Positions 21,738 to 35,001 are shown, numbered from the stretch's first letter. The stretch: DNA of 64,000 bases from Citrus sinensis (GCF_022201045.2 NC_068556.1:5310001-5374000); one strand, 5' to 3'. The notes: generated by a model from the letters alone, not told the origin. Numbers and translations are program-made.

Positions 21738-22984
21738 TTAATATAAACAGGTCAAATTTTTAACAAAATTATTTGAGGTTCACTTTGAGTGAAAATTCAA
21801 TGAGATTTCGTTCGGTGAATTAACAAGTAAATTTGAGACCTATACACTAAGCTTATTTATTTTTAATTTTTATGTCAAATAATTTATTTTTAAAAAAATA
21901 ATATTGTATAACCAGTTAGGAATGATAATTTTTCTCGATGAGGTGGAATCCTACAGGATTTCATCCCATTTGAAACGAAATTAAGACATATTTTTATCCC
22001 ATAAAAAAATTTAAAGACAAAAATAAGACATTTTTTATCCCATTTTCATCTCATGCTGTTTCATTACCAACCCTATAACCAGCAAATTATTTTCGTTTTT
22101 GTTTATGAAATTTCCACTTTCAAAAGCGAGTTTCGTTGGTGATGGTGAGGTTATTAATTGTGACAGTAATCGTAGAGACCCCACGCCATCTTCCTGTAGT
22201 TCGCAGACCATATATAGCGAAGCATGATTCGCAAGATGATTTAATGTAGGCCATCTTGGAATTAATTGTCATAATTGTATATATATGAATTATGGGCCTG
22301 AAATTTTAGGTAATACATTTAAATCATAAAAAAAGTCGATACGCCATAAATTTAAAATAGCATTGGGCTATATCATCAAACTGTTGCGGCTAGTTAATTT
22401 GCGGACATGATTATAACATCGGGGAGATTCATTCTAAGCAAATGGGAGGATATCCTAACCAATTCAATTAAGGAATTATTGGCGACATACTTTTTATAGC
22501 TTTAAAAATATGAAAAAAAATACATAATTTTCTTTTTTCTTCCATGACAATTGATACCATCTTTTTTTTTTTTTTAATTAGCTAAGATTATACAAGTTAT
22601 TATTGCCTAAAAATTTAAATTATGCATAAGTCTAGTCCATAATTTTTTTTTTTTTGTATATTGCAAAAGTTGATTTGACTTTAATGGTTCAAGTTTTTTT
22701 TTGTGTATTTTGAATGTTAATTTCTACCAAATATTTAAAAGTAGATTCGGCATGTTTTGGACACATATGTATAAAACTATGTTATTTTATCATTGATTCC
22801 ATAATGTTTAAAAATACTTTTGATTATAAATATTAGTAAATTTTAATAAATATTTTTTGAAAGAAAAACGATTGGCAAACCCAAATGGCCAAATGATAAC
22901 CAAATTAAACTAATTAAGATCCTGAAATAATAACTTAATTGGTTGACTAGAAGTAAGAGGTTAATAATACATATATAATGATAT
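21738..22984. other. Intergenic; repeat-like remnants only
   Basis: Around 21930-22075 is sequence of the GGAATCCTACAGGATTTCATCCC type, which recurs in another form at about 23880-24055 (GGGATGGGATTCTGTAGGATC), so both are probably fragments of one repeat family. No gene is seen. Confidence 0.4.
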
Positions 22985-22993
22985 ATATTTAAT

Positions 22994-23134
22994 GGGTCCG
23001 GCTACGGTGTAACTGTGGTACCGTGCCACAGTTGCATCCAGCCGTTGAATCCATTTGGATGGGTGGGGTCCATTGAGATCCAACCGCTGGATGAAACTGT
23101 GGCACGATACCACAGTTGCACCACATTTTTCCTC
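22994..23134. mobile_element. 141-bp fold-back MITE with 9-bp target duplication
   Basis: ATATTTAAT is directly repeated at 22985-22993 and 23135-23143. Between them the two arms pair well: AACTGTGGTACCGTGCCACA on the left and its near complement in AACTGTGGCACGATACCACA on the right, with GCATCCAGCCGTTG against CAACCGCTGGATG further in. The outermost 10 bases pair poorly. The 9-bp duplication points to a Mutator-type MITE. No coding capacity. Confidence 0.8.
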
Positions 23135-23143
23135 ATATTTAAT

Positions 23144-24160
23144 TTGGAATTAGGGAGAAATTGGGGTGCCATTTTAGATATATTCACAAAGTTGAAGTAA
23201 TGAAAGTATGAGACCAATCCATTCCATCCCATATATACAAGTGGGATAAAATAATATTCCAATCCTATCTCTTTATTTTATTTTATTTTTTTGAAAAGAA
23301 ATTTGTCCTAATCTTATCTTACTAAATATCTCATTTTATCCCATTATCTTGAATAGTTTTGAATGTAAATAAATAAATTTTAATTTTTTTCTTTTAAGGA
23401 TCATCATAATTCAATATAGCAAAATTTTTGAATAAATACAAAGTATAATAATTAAATAATAATATAATTTTGGCTATATGCATTTTTTAATACAATTTTA
23501 TACTAACATTTTTTTAATTGCCTGATTGCTTCTTTTGCATATTAACATTAAGATTTACGCTTCAAAAGTTATAAATTTGGACAGTAACCAACTTCAACTA
23601 TATTAAAATATCCAATAATTTAATAATATAATAATAAATCAAATCAACTATAATGATGCAACATTAATTTGAGAAACTGGCTTAATTCTGAAAGGTTACT
23701 ACTATTATAAATTATTAATTTTAAATTGTAGCTTTTAGCTAACAATTCACTTTCTAGTTATATTACTTTTATTATTTAATTTTATCCTTTATATTTTAAC
23801 TTTGATCGTTAGATAAGTTAAAACTTATAAAATAATTAAAAATTTGAAATAGTTTTAAAATTATATCATTAATCGGATATACAGGGCGGGATGAGATTTA
23901 TAATTGGCCATTCTTTTATCCCACAAATAAAGACTATACTTATTTTTTTTATTTTTGTCTCACTCCACTTTAATTTAATATGTAAAAATATACTTCAATC
24001 CCATCCTAAATGGGATGGGATTCTGTAGGATCTTATCCCAACATAAAAATTTATCATCTCTAAATGATATTATTATTTTTCTTTCTTTTAAAAAGAAAAA
24101 AAAGGAAGAAATAGGGTTCGGGCTAATTTTTTTTCCTCCAAAAAATCCCACTTAAATGAC
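23144..24160. other. Intergenic, AT-rich
   Basis: No gene is supported. A fragment near 23880-24055 resembles that at 21930-22075. Confidence 0.4.
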
Positions 24161-24168
24161 CTAAGCGC

Positions 24169-24880
24169 TAGGGGTGGGCAAATTCGGTTTGGATCGGTTT
24201 GGGACATATTCTCAAACCGATCCAAACTAATCGGTTTGAAATATTTTCAAACCGATATCAACCTAAAATTTTTTCAAACCGAACTGATCCAAACTGACTG
24301 GATCAGTTTGGATCCAGTTTGAACTTATTAGCTAAAATTTCACTTCTTTTATATTATTTTACCTAAATTATTTGTTATTTTTTTGTGTCCGTAATCTAAA
24401 TTGATACCTCTTTTATATTATTCACATCTACTTTGATATCTACATAACAATTTAAAAATACATCCATACAAGTTTACAGCATAATACATCCTAATAAACA
24501 AGTTCTTAACCTGTTCATTCAAAACAAACTCACAAAATTAAAATAAACTTGAACAACATTTGACAATTAAAATATTGTGCATCTTGTCCGTCAAAATTTA
24601 TAGCCCAATTACTTTTCATTTGCCAAAATCTGCATAAAATAATAAATATAATTAGTTAGATTGCTTAACTTAAAATATAATGTAATTATATAATATTTCT
24701 AGATTGGATCGGTTTGAATCGGTTTGGAATCCTTCCAAACCGAAATCCAAACTGAGTGATGTCGGTTTGCAATCCAATAAACCGAAACCAGTATTTTTAT
24801 TAATGAAACCGATCCAAACCGATCCAAAAGGTCGGTTTGGATCGGTTTGGATCGGTTCGGTTAAAATATGCTCACCCCTA
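24169..24880. mobile_element. hAT-like non-autonomous element with CGGTTTGGATCGG reiterations
   Basis: Terminal repeat TAGGGGTGGGCAAATT at the left pairs with the complement of the right end, TAGGGGTGAGCATATT. The 8-bp flanks CTAAGCGC (24161-24168) and CTAAGCAC (24881-24888) match at 7 of 8, as expected for hAT. Both subterminal regions are dense in CGGTTTGGATCGG and its complement. The ORFs on both strands at 24670-24924 arise from these repeats and are not genes. Confidence 0.75.
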
Positions 24881-24888
24881 CTAAGCAC

Positions 24889-26470
24889 AAAGAGAACTAC
24901 GTAGCCTGCGCTAGTGGAGAGCAAAGCCTAAAACCAAGATACAATATGTTGAAGTTCTAGGTCAGACCTAAGCCCTTCACCATGTACCCCACTTTTAGGC
25001 TTGTCTTGGGCCAACCTCCATGAAGTCATGCATTTTGCACAACCTAGCCACATTTGGTTCTTAAGGCCAAGGTTAAACCTAATCGTTCAAAAACCAACTA
25101 GGAGAACAGATCAATTTCAATCACATCGATCAAGTTTAATCTAAACCATTTAATCATATTGATTAAGTTTCTGAATGGTGCTATTTGCACCACCCCTCCT
25201 CCACTCTTCCCCTCTAATTTTGTCTCAACAACCCCCACTTTCTAATTTATTTCTCTTATTCCTAAATTTGCCCTCATTAGAAATTAAAAAAGCATTTATT
25301 TTTCGAACTTTCTCTTTTTTCTCTCATCTACACAATTTCGCTCTCTCTTTCAACAATTACTAATATACCCATTTTCACAACCACCAAATCCATCATAGAT
25401 ATATTGAACAACATTTATGAGAACACTGATTTGAATGGAACCCAAAACAAGAACTCAGTGCCGAATTCCAAATCTGCCTTGCACGCCACTAAAATCTCTG
25501 TTTTGTTTTCTGATTGTGAATCAATGCAATGAAAGCTTTCCACGTCTGCACCATAAAGCATAGCCATAGGTTAAAAGTGGTTGATGAACCAAACTTTGCT
25601 TTTGTTTTGAATGCAATTAAAAAATGAATCATGAGGTGTCGTTACGCTTCTTCGATGGTTGGAAACAATTAGACAATGGCTGATGGTACACGCTTTGCTA
25701 AATGAGTGGTGACTTGTTATTGATTGAGAAAAAATAATCTCAATTGCGATTTGGCTGAGTTCTCTTTGTTTGTTCTCGGGCATGGTTGATTTGAGGATTT
25801 GTTAATTTTTTTTATTCATTAAACCATTTGTTCTATGTGCAAAACAAAGAAAAACATTTAAAATAATTAAAAATGAATGTTTTTCAATATTATTAATGGA
25901 TTTTGTTGCGATGAAGTTGAGTATCGTGGAAAGTAAGAGTTGTTGGGATAAATAAAGAGGGTTCGAATATCACCACTCTAATTTCTTTGCTTTGTGAATC
26001 ATTTAATTTAAAAATAATTAAATATCTTGTAAAGTTTTTTTAAAAAGACTTTAATGAAAGCGTGTCTCACCTTAAATTCATTTCGGTGTGATGGTGTCAA
26101 AGGTTTAGTAAGCAAACCTATGCCTTGAGCTCACTTTGCTTGTGAATGAATGAGTGAACATCGAAGATTCAAATGGATCAATCAGCTTCGTTTTATTTTA
26201 ATTGTTTAATTATCGTCAATATAAGCAGTACTAACTCATGAAAATGCGCCGACAGGAAGTGAAAGTTGATTAAAAGAGGGGCTTATGAGACTCGTAGCTA
26301 TCAAATGACGCGTGTTGCCATGATCGTGAAGTAGACATGCAAATCCAACAGCTCCAGTAGCCTGATTCCATGTGTGTGAAGCGGTTGATATCTCGTCATC
26401 TCACTCCCCACCAGCAAGAGAATGACATGAACATATGAGATGGACAATTTGGGTTGACCGGTGTTACTCG

Positions 26471-26501
<31 letters not shown>

Positions 26502-27400
26502 GACCACTTTTTACGCCCACACATGAGACAAGCCTCAGATGTGGGAGCTTCATTAAAGCAATCGTCGGAAGAATGGGATGAACAAAACAGAGAAAAAATA
26601 ATGGGGGCAAAAGTACACCCTATCCCAATGTGGGAGTAGGGATTAGGTACAAAAATGGGCCAAATTGTTGGTTTTTTTGTAGATTTCAATTATTAAAGCA
26701 ATCGTCGAGCCATTGGCCCCATAATTTAAATAGGTTATTAGCTTTATTAATTGTAGTAAACTACTTAATTTTTTTTTTCACATAAGTAATTATGTAAAAT
26801 ATGCTTCAATAGAACTTTGGTAATGCTCAAGGGTCTAAAAGGTGAAAAGTGTAGGCTATTTAGAGAGTCTGGCATGGCTTTTGATCTGATTCTTACGTAC
26901 TGAAAAATAATAGCTCAAGCCCATGTTCAAACTCAAGCTTGACTCTGCACTGGCCCAAGTTCGTAAAAGCTTCTAACGCCCACTAAAACTCTTGTTACAA
27001 ACATTTTCAATTTTATTTCTTAAAATACGGTCAATTTAATTTATAAAATATAAATTCATATATTAAAATTAACTATTTTTCCATAAAATTTTACCTCAAA
27101 AAAAAAAGATATGTTTCTTTTTAAGTCACATCCAAATCCTAAAATATTAAATTTATTTTAAATTGTTTATTCTTATTACAATTTATTTTTATTATTCTAA
27201 GCTCTCATAATTTTTAATTAAAATTTGAGATATAAATATAAATAATAAAATAGAATGAATAAAAAAAATTCTTAAAATAATTTTTTTAATTAAATTTTTA
27301 TTTAAATACGAAATAAATTATTTTGTGCTACGTTATTTAAGTAATTTTAATTAAAAGCGGGGGGGTCTGGCGAGGGATTTTGAGGGGGTTTTCAAATGGC
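24889..27400. other. Intergenic region upstream of the TDRD3-like gene
   Basis: No gene is supported. An (AC)n microsatellite lies at about 26474-26500. The small ORFs in 25175-26689 have no family resemblance and several are on both strands of the same bases. Confidence 0.4.
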
Positions 27401-27410
27401 CTGCTCAAAG

Positions 27411-27420
27411 TATAAATATA
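27411..27420 (+). promoter_or_regulatory. TATA box of the TDRD3-like gene
   Basis: TATAAATATA lies 50 bases before the ATG at 27461, implying a short leader beginning near 27440. Confidence 0.55.
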
Positions 27421-27460
27421 GCAAAATCAAACGCACGCGAAATCACAATCAGGCGCTAAA

Positions 27461-29957
27461 ATGGAGATTTGGGATACATCAACAGAGGCTGTCATCAAAG
27501 CCCTAAGATCTAGAGGCTGGTGTTTCGGTAACATCCAGGAAGTTACAGCCATAATAGCGATAAACTCCGCTTTGATCGATGATAAAGACCCGCGTAAGGT
27601 GGCCGATTCTACTGAATCCGAGCTGCTTAATACGGACCTTAAATCCATCGGAGGCAAGTCCTTGCCCGACCCGACCCGAAAGTTCTCACATATTCAAGGC
27701 CCCATCGTTCTCCAGGCAATCTCCTCTTCTCTCTTGAACTTTGCTTATAGCTTTCTGTTTGGCTTCCAATGCTTGTTTCCTTTGGGGGGGTGGGGGGGGG
27801 GGGGGGAATTAAGTTTTATATTTTATTCATATTGGCTGGACTGTTTTGAATTTCATTTGAATCCTTTCTATTACCTTAATTAGGTAGCTTCGGTGAGGGA
27901 CATATCCAGGAGCAGTATCGAAGAATTTTCTGGAAATCCAGGTAGCAATCGCCTGCTGAAATTAGTTCTCACAGATGGGCATATTGAAATAACTGCGATT
28001 GAGTACTCTCATATACCTTCTATTCCTTATGACATAGTTCCTGGTACCAAGGTATTCTTATTTTCATGAAGCGTGCTTTTTTTAATGGTATAATGCTTTA
28101 TTTTCGGTCATTTAGTTTGTGGAATATGTTCGTATGTTTTTGGTTTCTGAAAGCAGCACTTAAGTTGCAACCTAAATCTACTTTGTAGTGATTATTACTT
28201 TTATTTATATAGCTGGATCATGGTTGACAGGTCCGTTTGGAAAATAAAGTTCCGGTACATAGTGGTATAGTATGTTTGAATCCAAATGTGGTTACTGTAC
28301 TAGGAGGTGTTGTTGCATCACTTCATGAAGAATGGCAGATGAATAGAAAATACTCGGTTTTTTCCCGTTCATCTTTAAGGCCATCGCAGGAAAGTGGTGG
28401 TGGTGGTCCTCCTCCATTTGAGAAGTTCCAGATTGGGGCACCTTCACATCAGTTAGCTCAGCGTGGCAGATTCTATCATGGTAACCTGTGCTTTCCACAA
28501 TGTTTTATTTTGTGTGTTTGCTAAATAGGTCTGCATTTCACTGTTTCCACTGCAATAGCGGTTTTATTTGCTTATGGTTCCTTTTCTTAATATTCTAAAG
28601 GTTTTTTAAATATGGCTTACTAGCAGGTAGTGGTAGAAAAACAAAGTTTAATTTCTCCACTAGGGTAAAATGTTTGTTGCTCGATAGAGAGCCGGATCAA
28701 CCAACATTTCTCCAGATCAAATATCTGGCATCAATAATGACAATCAGTTTTATATAATTGTCGTTTGCATTTTTTGTTGCCCATAACATGGTATGTGTGA
28801 TGAAAAAAAGGCGATCATTCGCAGATGATTCTGAGTCTACAGCAAAGACCAGTGAGCCTGTTGCTGTGGAAACCACTGGAAATACCAAAGTTATGCCAAG
28901 CACTTCACAGCAGACCACTGGTTTGGAAAAAAATAACTCAGTTACTAGTCCGAAAGTGACACGCGTTGAAGAAAGAACTGAAGAAGACCCAAGCAGCTCA
29001 CAAGCAAGACCAAAAGAAGGTGCAACTTATTATTATTTCAATTGAAACTTTCTTTTCTCTCTTTATAAGGTGTTATGTTGCCTCCTGAATTCATGTAATT
29101 TTATTGCTATGGCATTAAGCAATAGTCCAGAAATGCAGATTCATGGGGAGAACACAGGAAATCATTATGATGCCTATTTGTTTGTTTATTTTCCCATTGA
29201 TGGTATATCTTTTCCAAGCAAGAAAGGGTAATTTCTGATATTTGTAAGGATGGAGAGGGACCAAATTTCTTTGCATCTCTCATTGTACTGATATGAATAT
29301 CATGATTACTTAGTTTTTGGAGATAGAAATCTACTTGTAAGGGTAAATCTAGCACATAAATTCATTGACAGTCTTGGATCAAGACAAAATGGGTGGATTA
29401 TATTTGTTTGCTATTAGAAGTTAATGTTTAATTTTGTATTTCTGGGCAGTTGTTGAATCCTTCCCTGTTCAAAATCAAGCGGCTTCTCAAAAGCTCCTTC
29501 AGAAGATGAGTACCTCTAATCAAGACAATCGACATTCCAGAGGTCGAAGATATAGGGGGAAGGGAAAAGAAGAAGAGCCAGCTGTTTTCACCCTAGAAGA
29601 GTGGGAAAAGAGAAAAGCTGGGGCGAAACCTTTTGTTAACCATAAGCTTCCAGATACGAGTAACGATGAAGATCTTGCATGGCAGCTTCAAAACCAACTT
29701 GATTTGGAAGATTCTCATGTTAATATCCTTTTGTCTTTGACTGTTGTTGTTATTGTTTTTAGTTTTGAATGTTTGATTTTGATGTTTTCCTCTTTGTTCA
29801 GGAGCAGAGCGGAATGCATGACTCACAGGCAGAGAATATCAGAATGAGCATGTTTAGTTATGAAAGAGATGATAGGGTTCACGGGACAGAAAATAGAGGC
29901 AGAGGAAGAGGAAGGGGCAGAAGAAAGGGAAGGGGGCGGGGGAGGGGGAGGGGATGA
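27461..29957 (+). CDS. TDRD3: TDRD3-like protein (DUF1767/OB-fold, RGG tail), six exons
   Basis: Exons 27461-27715, 27884-28051, 28231-28480, 28825-29019, 29450-29718 and 29802-29957 join in frame to 430 residues. The N-terminus (ALRSRGWCFGNIQEV, then GPIVLQ) is the DUF1767 helical part; exons 2-3 (VRDISRSS, LKLVLTDGHIEITAIEY, VLGGVVASLHEEW) are the RMI1-type OB-fold. Exon 5 has FTLEEWEKRKAG and a UIM-like DEDLAWQLQNQLDLEDSH. The end is an RGRGRGRG tail that would bind RNA. No Tudor domain is seen, which I believe holds for the plant homologue too. In animals TDRD3 partners topoisomerase 3B; the plant role is inferred. Intron 1 uses a GC donor (CTCCAG then GCAATC), needed to keep frame; other introns are GT-AG. 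A poly-G tract lies in intron 1 at about 27784-27806. Confidence 0.88.
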
Positions 29958-30715
29958 GGGAGGTTTGATTAACCAGTTGGCTCTCCTCCCTATAGCTATT
30001 TATCTGTATGTTTTGTTCTTTTATCAGCTGCCTTCCCCACTCCCACTTTCTCAAGTGTTTCATAGTTATGTTGAAGTTTTGGAGTTGCATGCATGTACTA
30101 GCTGCAATTACTACCACTAAAGCAGAGACCTTTTTAAAGAGCTATCTATTATTGAAATGTTTTATTTTGCTTCAGTTTCAGATCACAATGTGATCTTTAC
30201 AAGTTTTGTAGCATTAGTACAAGTGTTACATCTATGAAACACCATGATGTTTCCTTTTAACATAATCTCACAGATAATTAAAATTTTCACGGTCTCATTT
30301 TCTTACCTAAATGAGTGTCTGGTTGAAAATTTTTGGACTACATTTTTGCAATTTCGTTTTGTAAAATTTTTGTTGCATGGCAGTAACTTATGCTCAGGCA
30401 AATCTGGTAGTTTATGCTTATAAATAGTGAGACGTGAACTGAAGACAGTTGCGCTGTATGTTAACGCCTGGCGTGCTACTCAGCAGATCTTTATTGCACC
30501 AAAAGCATACTGGAATTTTTTTTTGTTTGTGAATTTTCTCGATGCCTTAATTGAATAAACTATGCTGAATTTATACACTGCAAGACTCTGCATCTTAACA
30601 ACGAAAGTGCAACTAATAACTAAAAAAAATAGTAACCGTAGTTAAAAAATAACAAATAAATCAGACTTGTGCACATTATTCGGAGTAGTGACCAACTACT
30701 TTGACTGACTCAATA
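29958..30715. other. 3' UTR and downstream flank of the TDRD3-like gene
   Basis: No further ORF is supported. The 3' UTR probably extends some hundred bases past 29957; the poly(A) site was not fixed. Confidence 0.4.
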
Positions 30716-30719
30716 AAAT

Positions 30720-33700
30720 TAATGGTCATGAGGAATGAGAATAAAAGAATGTGAATGAAATTCATATTTATTTGGTAAAATGTAATTTGATAATGGGAAG
30801 AAAATGTATGGATCTCACACAATTTGGGAATAAGGAATGAGAATCTCATTCCCATGGGGGGTTGGGAATGAAAATGAGGGAATGAGAATGAAATATATAT
30901 TTACTTTTGTATCTCTATAATTTTTTTCATATTTTTCAACTTACTCTCATTTAAATCACAATTAATTTTATTATTTTAAATGTCATTAATAATAATAATA
31001 ATTATTATTATTAAATTTTATTAACTTTATTATTTTAGTTATTATTAATTATTTTTATTGTTATTTTTATTAATATTATCATTATTAACAATAAAAATAA
31101 TAATTAATTTATCATTATTAATAATATTATCATTTTTGTTGTTATTATTATTATTATTAAAAAAATAATAACAATAATTAATAATAACTAAAATAATAAA
31201 GTTAATAAAATTTAATAATAATAATAATGTAATTTTCATTATCTAGATATAAAAATGATATTAATTAAAAAATAATAATAACAATAATTAATAGTAACTA
31301 AAATAATAAAGTTAATAAAATTTAATCATAATAAATATTAATAATGATAATATTAATAAAAATAATATTAACAGTAATTAATAATAACTAAAATAATAAA
31401 TTTAATAAAATTTAATAATAATAATAAATGTTAATAATGATAATATTAAAAAAATAAAAATAATAATAAAATTTAATAATAATAACTAAAATAATAAAGT
31501 TAATAAAATTTAATAATAATAATAAATGTTAATAATGATAATATTAATAAAAATAATATTAACAATAATTAATAATAACTAAAATAGTAAAGTTAATAAT
31601 AATAATATTATTATTAAATTTTATTAGCTTTATTATTTTAGTTATTATTATTATTTTTTAATATTATTTTTATTAATATTATCATTATTAATATTTATTA
31701 TTATTATTAAATTTTATTAACTTTATTATTATAGTTATTATTAATTATTGTTAATATTATTTTTAATAATAACAACAACAACAACAATAATGATAATATT
31801 GTTAATAATGATAAATTAATTATTAATATTATAGATATTTTGATAAATTGATTTTCATTTTTTTCATTCCCATTTATTTTGCCAAATAAACGCAACATTC
31901 CAGCATATTCTCATTCCCATTTATTTTTACCAAGTAAACATTAAAATTTAATTTCTATTCTTCATTCTCATTCCAGCCTATTCTCATTCCCAAAGCATTC
32001 TTAAGGCCCGTTCGGTACCCTTTTCCACGCAGCATTTTCGTTTTCATTTTCATAATACACATATAATACATGTTCGGCCAATTAATTTCAAAAAACAGAT
32101 TACAAAACACAAAATCCGGATTCATTATTATAACTACTAAACTGAAAACAACTTAAACATGTTCTTCAAATATCACAAACTAAACCTAGAAATGAATTAA
32201 AAAACAAAAGAAAATCGTGACCCTCCTCCTTTTCTCTTCACTGCAGCTCTCACTTTCCCCTCACTTTTCTCGATCCAGTTCACTGCAACTCTCTCTTTCC
32301 CCTCACTTTTCTCGATCCAGTTGCAGCAAATCTGCACTCTCTCCCTCCCCTTATCTTCATCCAACATCTTTCTCTCGTGATCCACTCTCTCTTGGTCGCT
32401 CTTGGTGTGCTAGCCATTGCCGCTGCTCTGTCTCCGCCGTAATCGCTGCTGCTCCGTCTTTGCTCTCCCGGATCTGTCACTTGCCCGACCGTTGTTGCTC
32501 ACTCGGATCTGTCACTTGCCGGAATTTATTTTGTTTATGAGCTGAAATTTTTGAGAAATTATTTGAGTGATTTTAATTATTTTTAATAGGATGATATTGT
32601 AGATTAATAGCATGTACTGAAACTAGAGTATTGTAGATTAATCATATTGGGGGTTATTACATTACTGAAAATTGAGTGGGGGATTAATAGCATGTACTGA
32701 AAATTGTATGTTTATATATGAAATTTTCACTCAAAGTTAACAGAGCAATTTCAATTATTCTTTTCGTTGTAAATCCTTGTGCAAAATATTGTTTTTTTCC
32801 CTTCGGCCTAGACAGTTGGCAGTATTAATTTTGTTCTTTGTGCAGTATTCTGCTATGAATTTGATTGAGAAGTGTTCGGCTCTATGAAAAAATAATAATA
32901 ATAAAAGCAAAATAAGCTGCTCAATTATTATAATAAATGGTGTGCAAAATTCTGTTTGTTCTGGTGCATTTGTGCATACATGTGTCGAATGTGAATTAGC
33001 AATTCAAGATGATAGCTTGTCAAAAAAATTCTGTTTGTTTAGCTGGGTGAATAACCCTCACTAGGTTACTACTTTACTTGCTTTGTCATAGGTCACACAT
33101 TACAATTTCCTTGTTGAAAATAAACTATTAGTTACCAAATTGAAAAGTAGTACCAATCATCGCTGCACACACTATTAGCTTACCAGTTTCATTGTTGGGT
33201 TTGCTGGTTATATTATTGTTGCAAAGTATGCCTTGATATTACTTAATTTGTAGAGAAGAAAAAGGTAGCTTAGAGTTCCTTAAATATTAAGTTCGTTTAT
33301 CAATTAGCCTTGAATTTACAAACTTGAAATTAAAAAAAAAAAAAGAGCTTACAAACTTGAAACCTCTATTTTCAATGATTAAATTCCATGAGTGCTTTTT
33401 GTTTGTTTATGACATGGTGATGTCTCATCACAGTTTTGTTGCTTGCATTATTTTCTTTGTACTAAAGTGAATCTTTGATGTATTTATTAAGTTTAATGGA
33501 GCAATCCTAGTTAATTTTGATGATTTATACATGCATTTAATTTCATTTTTAATAATTCATGTACATGAAATATGGATTCTTGGCTTTGCTTGGACTTATG
33601 TTTTGTGCAATTTCATTTGGGATCAATCTGCTTCGAGAATAAATACTTGTAGTTCAGAGTTGACATTGTTGTCGTTAAAGCTTGTTTTCATAAAATAAGT

Positions 33701-34260
33701 GTAACTTGAAAGTACATTGTACACTATTGAATTTGATTTATTTCTAGTAAGTGTTAATGTATGATGTCTATCATGTAATTTTTTTATAATTATTTTGTTT
33801 AATTTACGTGTTGTAATATGTAACTTAATTATAATGTAAAAACAGTGATAATGCGAAACTTTTTTCTATTAATGCTAATACTAAAACTTTATCATTATGT
33901 GATTTTTTATAATGATTTTGTTTAAATTATTTATGGTATGTATGTATATGTATTAATTAAACAATTATTTTTTACTAAATGTTTAGTAAAAACTGTTTTT
34001 TAAAAATAGTACTACCGAACGCATATTCTCTGTTTTTATCTTTTTCAATTGTGTTTACAGAACACATATTACTGCTTTTAATTTTAAAATATAGGATACA
34101 GAAAATAATACCAAACGCATATTTAAATTCGAAATACAGTAACTACAAAATACCATTTTCATTCTCATTTTTACTTTCAAAAAATACTAATTCAGAAATA
34201 ATATCAAACGGGTCCTTATTTTTTCTCATTTTCGTTCTCATTCCTTAAAATAAACACATT
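30720..34260. mobile_element. ATT-rich inverted-repeat element, copy 3, interrupted by a second element
   Basis: The left part (30720-32000) matches the copies at 12731 and 20942: AAATGTAATTTG, GGGGGGTTGGGAATG and a very long (ATT)n/(AAT)n interior with several mirror-image blocks. The right end resumes after 34218 with CTCATTCCTTAAAATAAACAC, the family's terminal motif. The 2.2 kb between is another element. The left terminus is diverged, so 30720 is approximate. Confidence 0.55.
32004..34215. mobile_element. PIF/Harbinger-like element nested in ATT-rich copy 3
   Basis: TTA flanks it at 32001-32003 and 34216-34218. The left end AGGCCCGTTCGGTA and the complement of the right end, GGACCCGTTTGATA, match at 10 of 14 positions, and both run on into further loosely inverted sequence (TTCGGTACC, TACCGAACGCATATT). 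No transposase is seen. A CT-rich stretch at 32217-32540 has ORFs on both strands with internal duplication (TTTCCCCTCACTTTTCTCGA occurs twice), probably captured leader-like sequence. Confidence 0.6.
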
Positions 34261-34871
34261 ATAAAAAAATAATTAAAATAAAGTGCTGCAGACTCGTAAC
34301 AGGTAGCGTCTGGCATTGGAGGCCGAGAATTTATTGTGCTGAAATCTTAGTTGAAACTTCCTTGTTTGACCGGTAGACCTAAGCTCCGTTGGCACAGGAT
34401 GAAGTATCAAATCCGCTCCAAAGAAGTAATCTGCTCTGATGGGCATTTGGTTGCTAGCCATTTTGAGTAGGAGTGTCCAATGGCCCGGGCTTGGCTAAGC
34501 CCATGTTCCTTAAAAGGGTCCAGGCCCTCTGCAGGGATGTCCAAGTTTGGAGGGCTGGGCTAGATCCGTCACTGGCATGGACTGGACTTGAGCTTCCATA
34601 TTTAAAAAAATAATAACTTAACAAAAAAAAAAACAAAACCTAAAATCTAAACTCAGAAGACCTAATCCACAACAGCGGCCGCCCTTTGCTGTCTGATGAA
34701 ATAGGTTTTCTATTTTTGTGAAAAATAATGTTTAAAGGTCATATTTGCTGAACTACAAGTGTAATGCATTTTTATTTTATTGTTAGAGCTTTTCCTTTAC
34801 TCAGCACCACAATACTAATCGTACCCTTACATTATCACCGAAAAGCTATTAAAATAACATTGATTCGATAT
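34261..34871. other. Intergenic, no supported gene
   Basis: The stretch 34280-34600 is less AT-rich than its surroundings and includes AGTGTCCAATGGCCCGGGC, which looks like a repeat fragment. Nothing was identified. Confidence 0.35.
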
Positions 34872-34880
34872 TCTACACTT

Positions 34881-35001
34881 GGCTTTGGCTAAGTTACGTT
34901 AAACGTAACTTACGCCAAATACAGCAACAGTGCTAGTGATGGGACTTGTCACTGTTGCTGTGCCTGGCGTAAGTTACGTTTAACGTAACTTAGCCGGCTC
35001 C
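34881..35001. mobile_element. 121-bp near-perfect fold-back MITE with 9-bp target duplication
   Basis: TCTACACTT is repeated at 34872-34880 and 35002-35010. The arms GGCTAAGTTACGTTAAACGT and ACGTTTAACGTAACTTAGCC pair almost perfectly, continuing through ACTTACGCC and GGCGTAAGT to ACAGCAACAGTG and CACTGTTGCTGT around a loop of about 17 bases. Within each arm GTTACGTT(T)AAACGTAAC is itself palindromic. The 9-bp duplication suggests a Mutator-type MITE. The transcript would form a long hairpin. Confidence 0.88.

Noticed and set aside
24670..24924. Overlapping ORFs on both strands in the hAT-like element
   Set aside because: They are generated by CGGTTTGGATCGG word repeats.
31045..31898. ORFs in ATT-rich sequence
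   Set aside because: Asn/Ile/Leu low-complexity translations of (AAT)n tracts.
32197..32540. ORFs on both strands of a CT-rich stretch
   Set aside because: Internal duplication and composition explain them; no domain seen.
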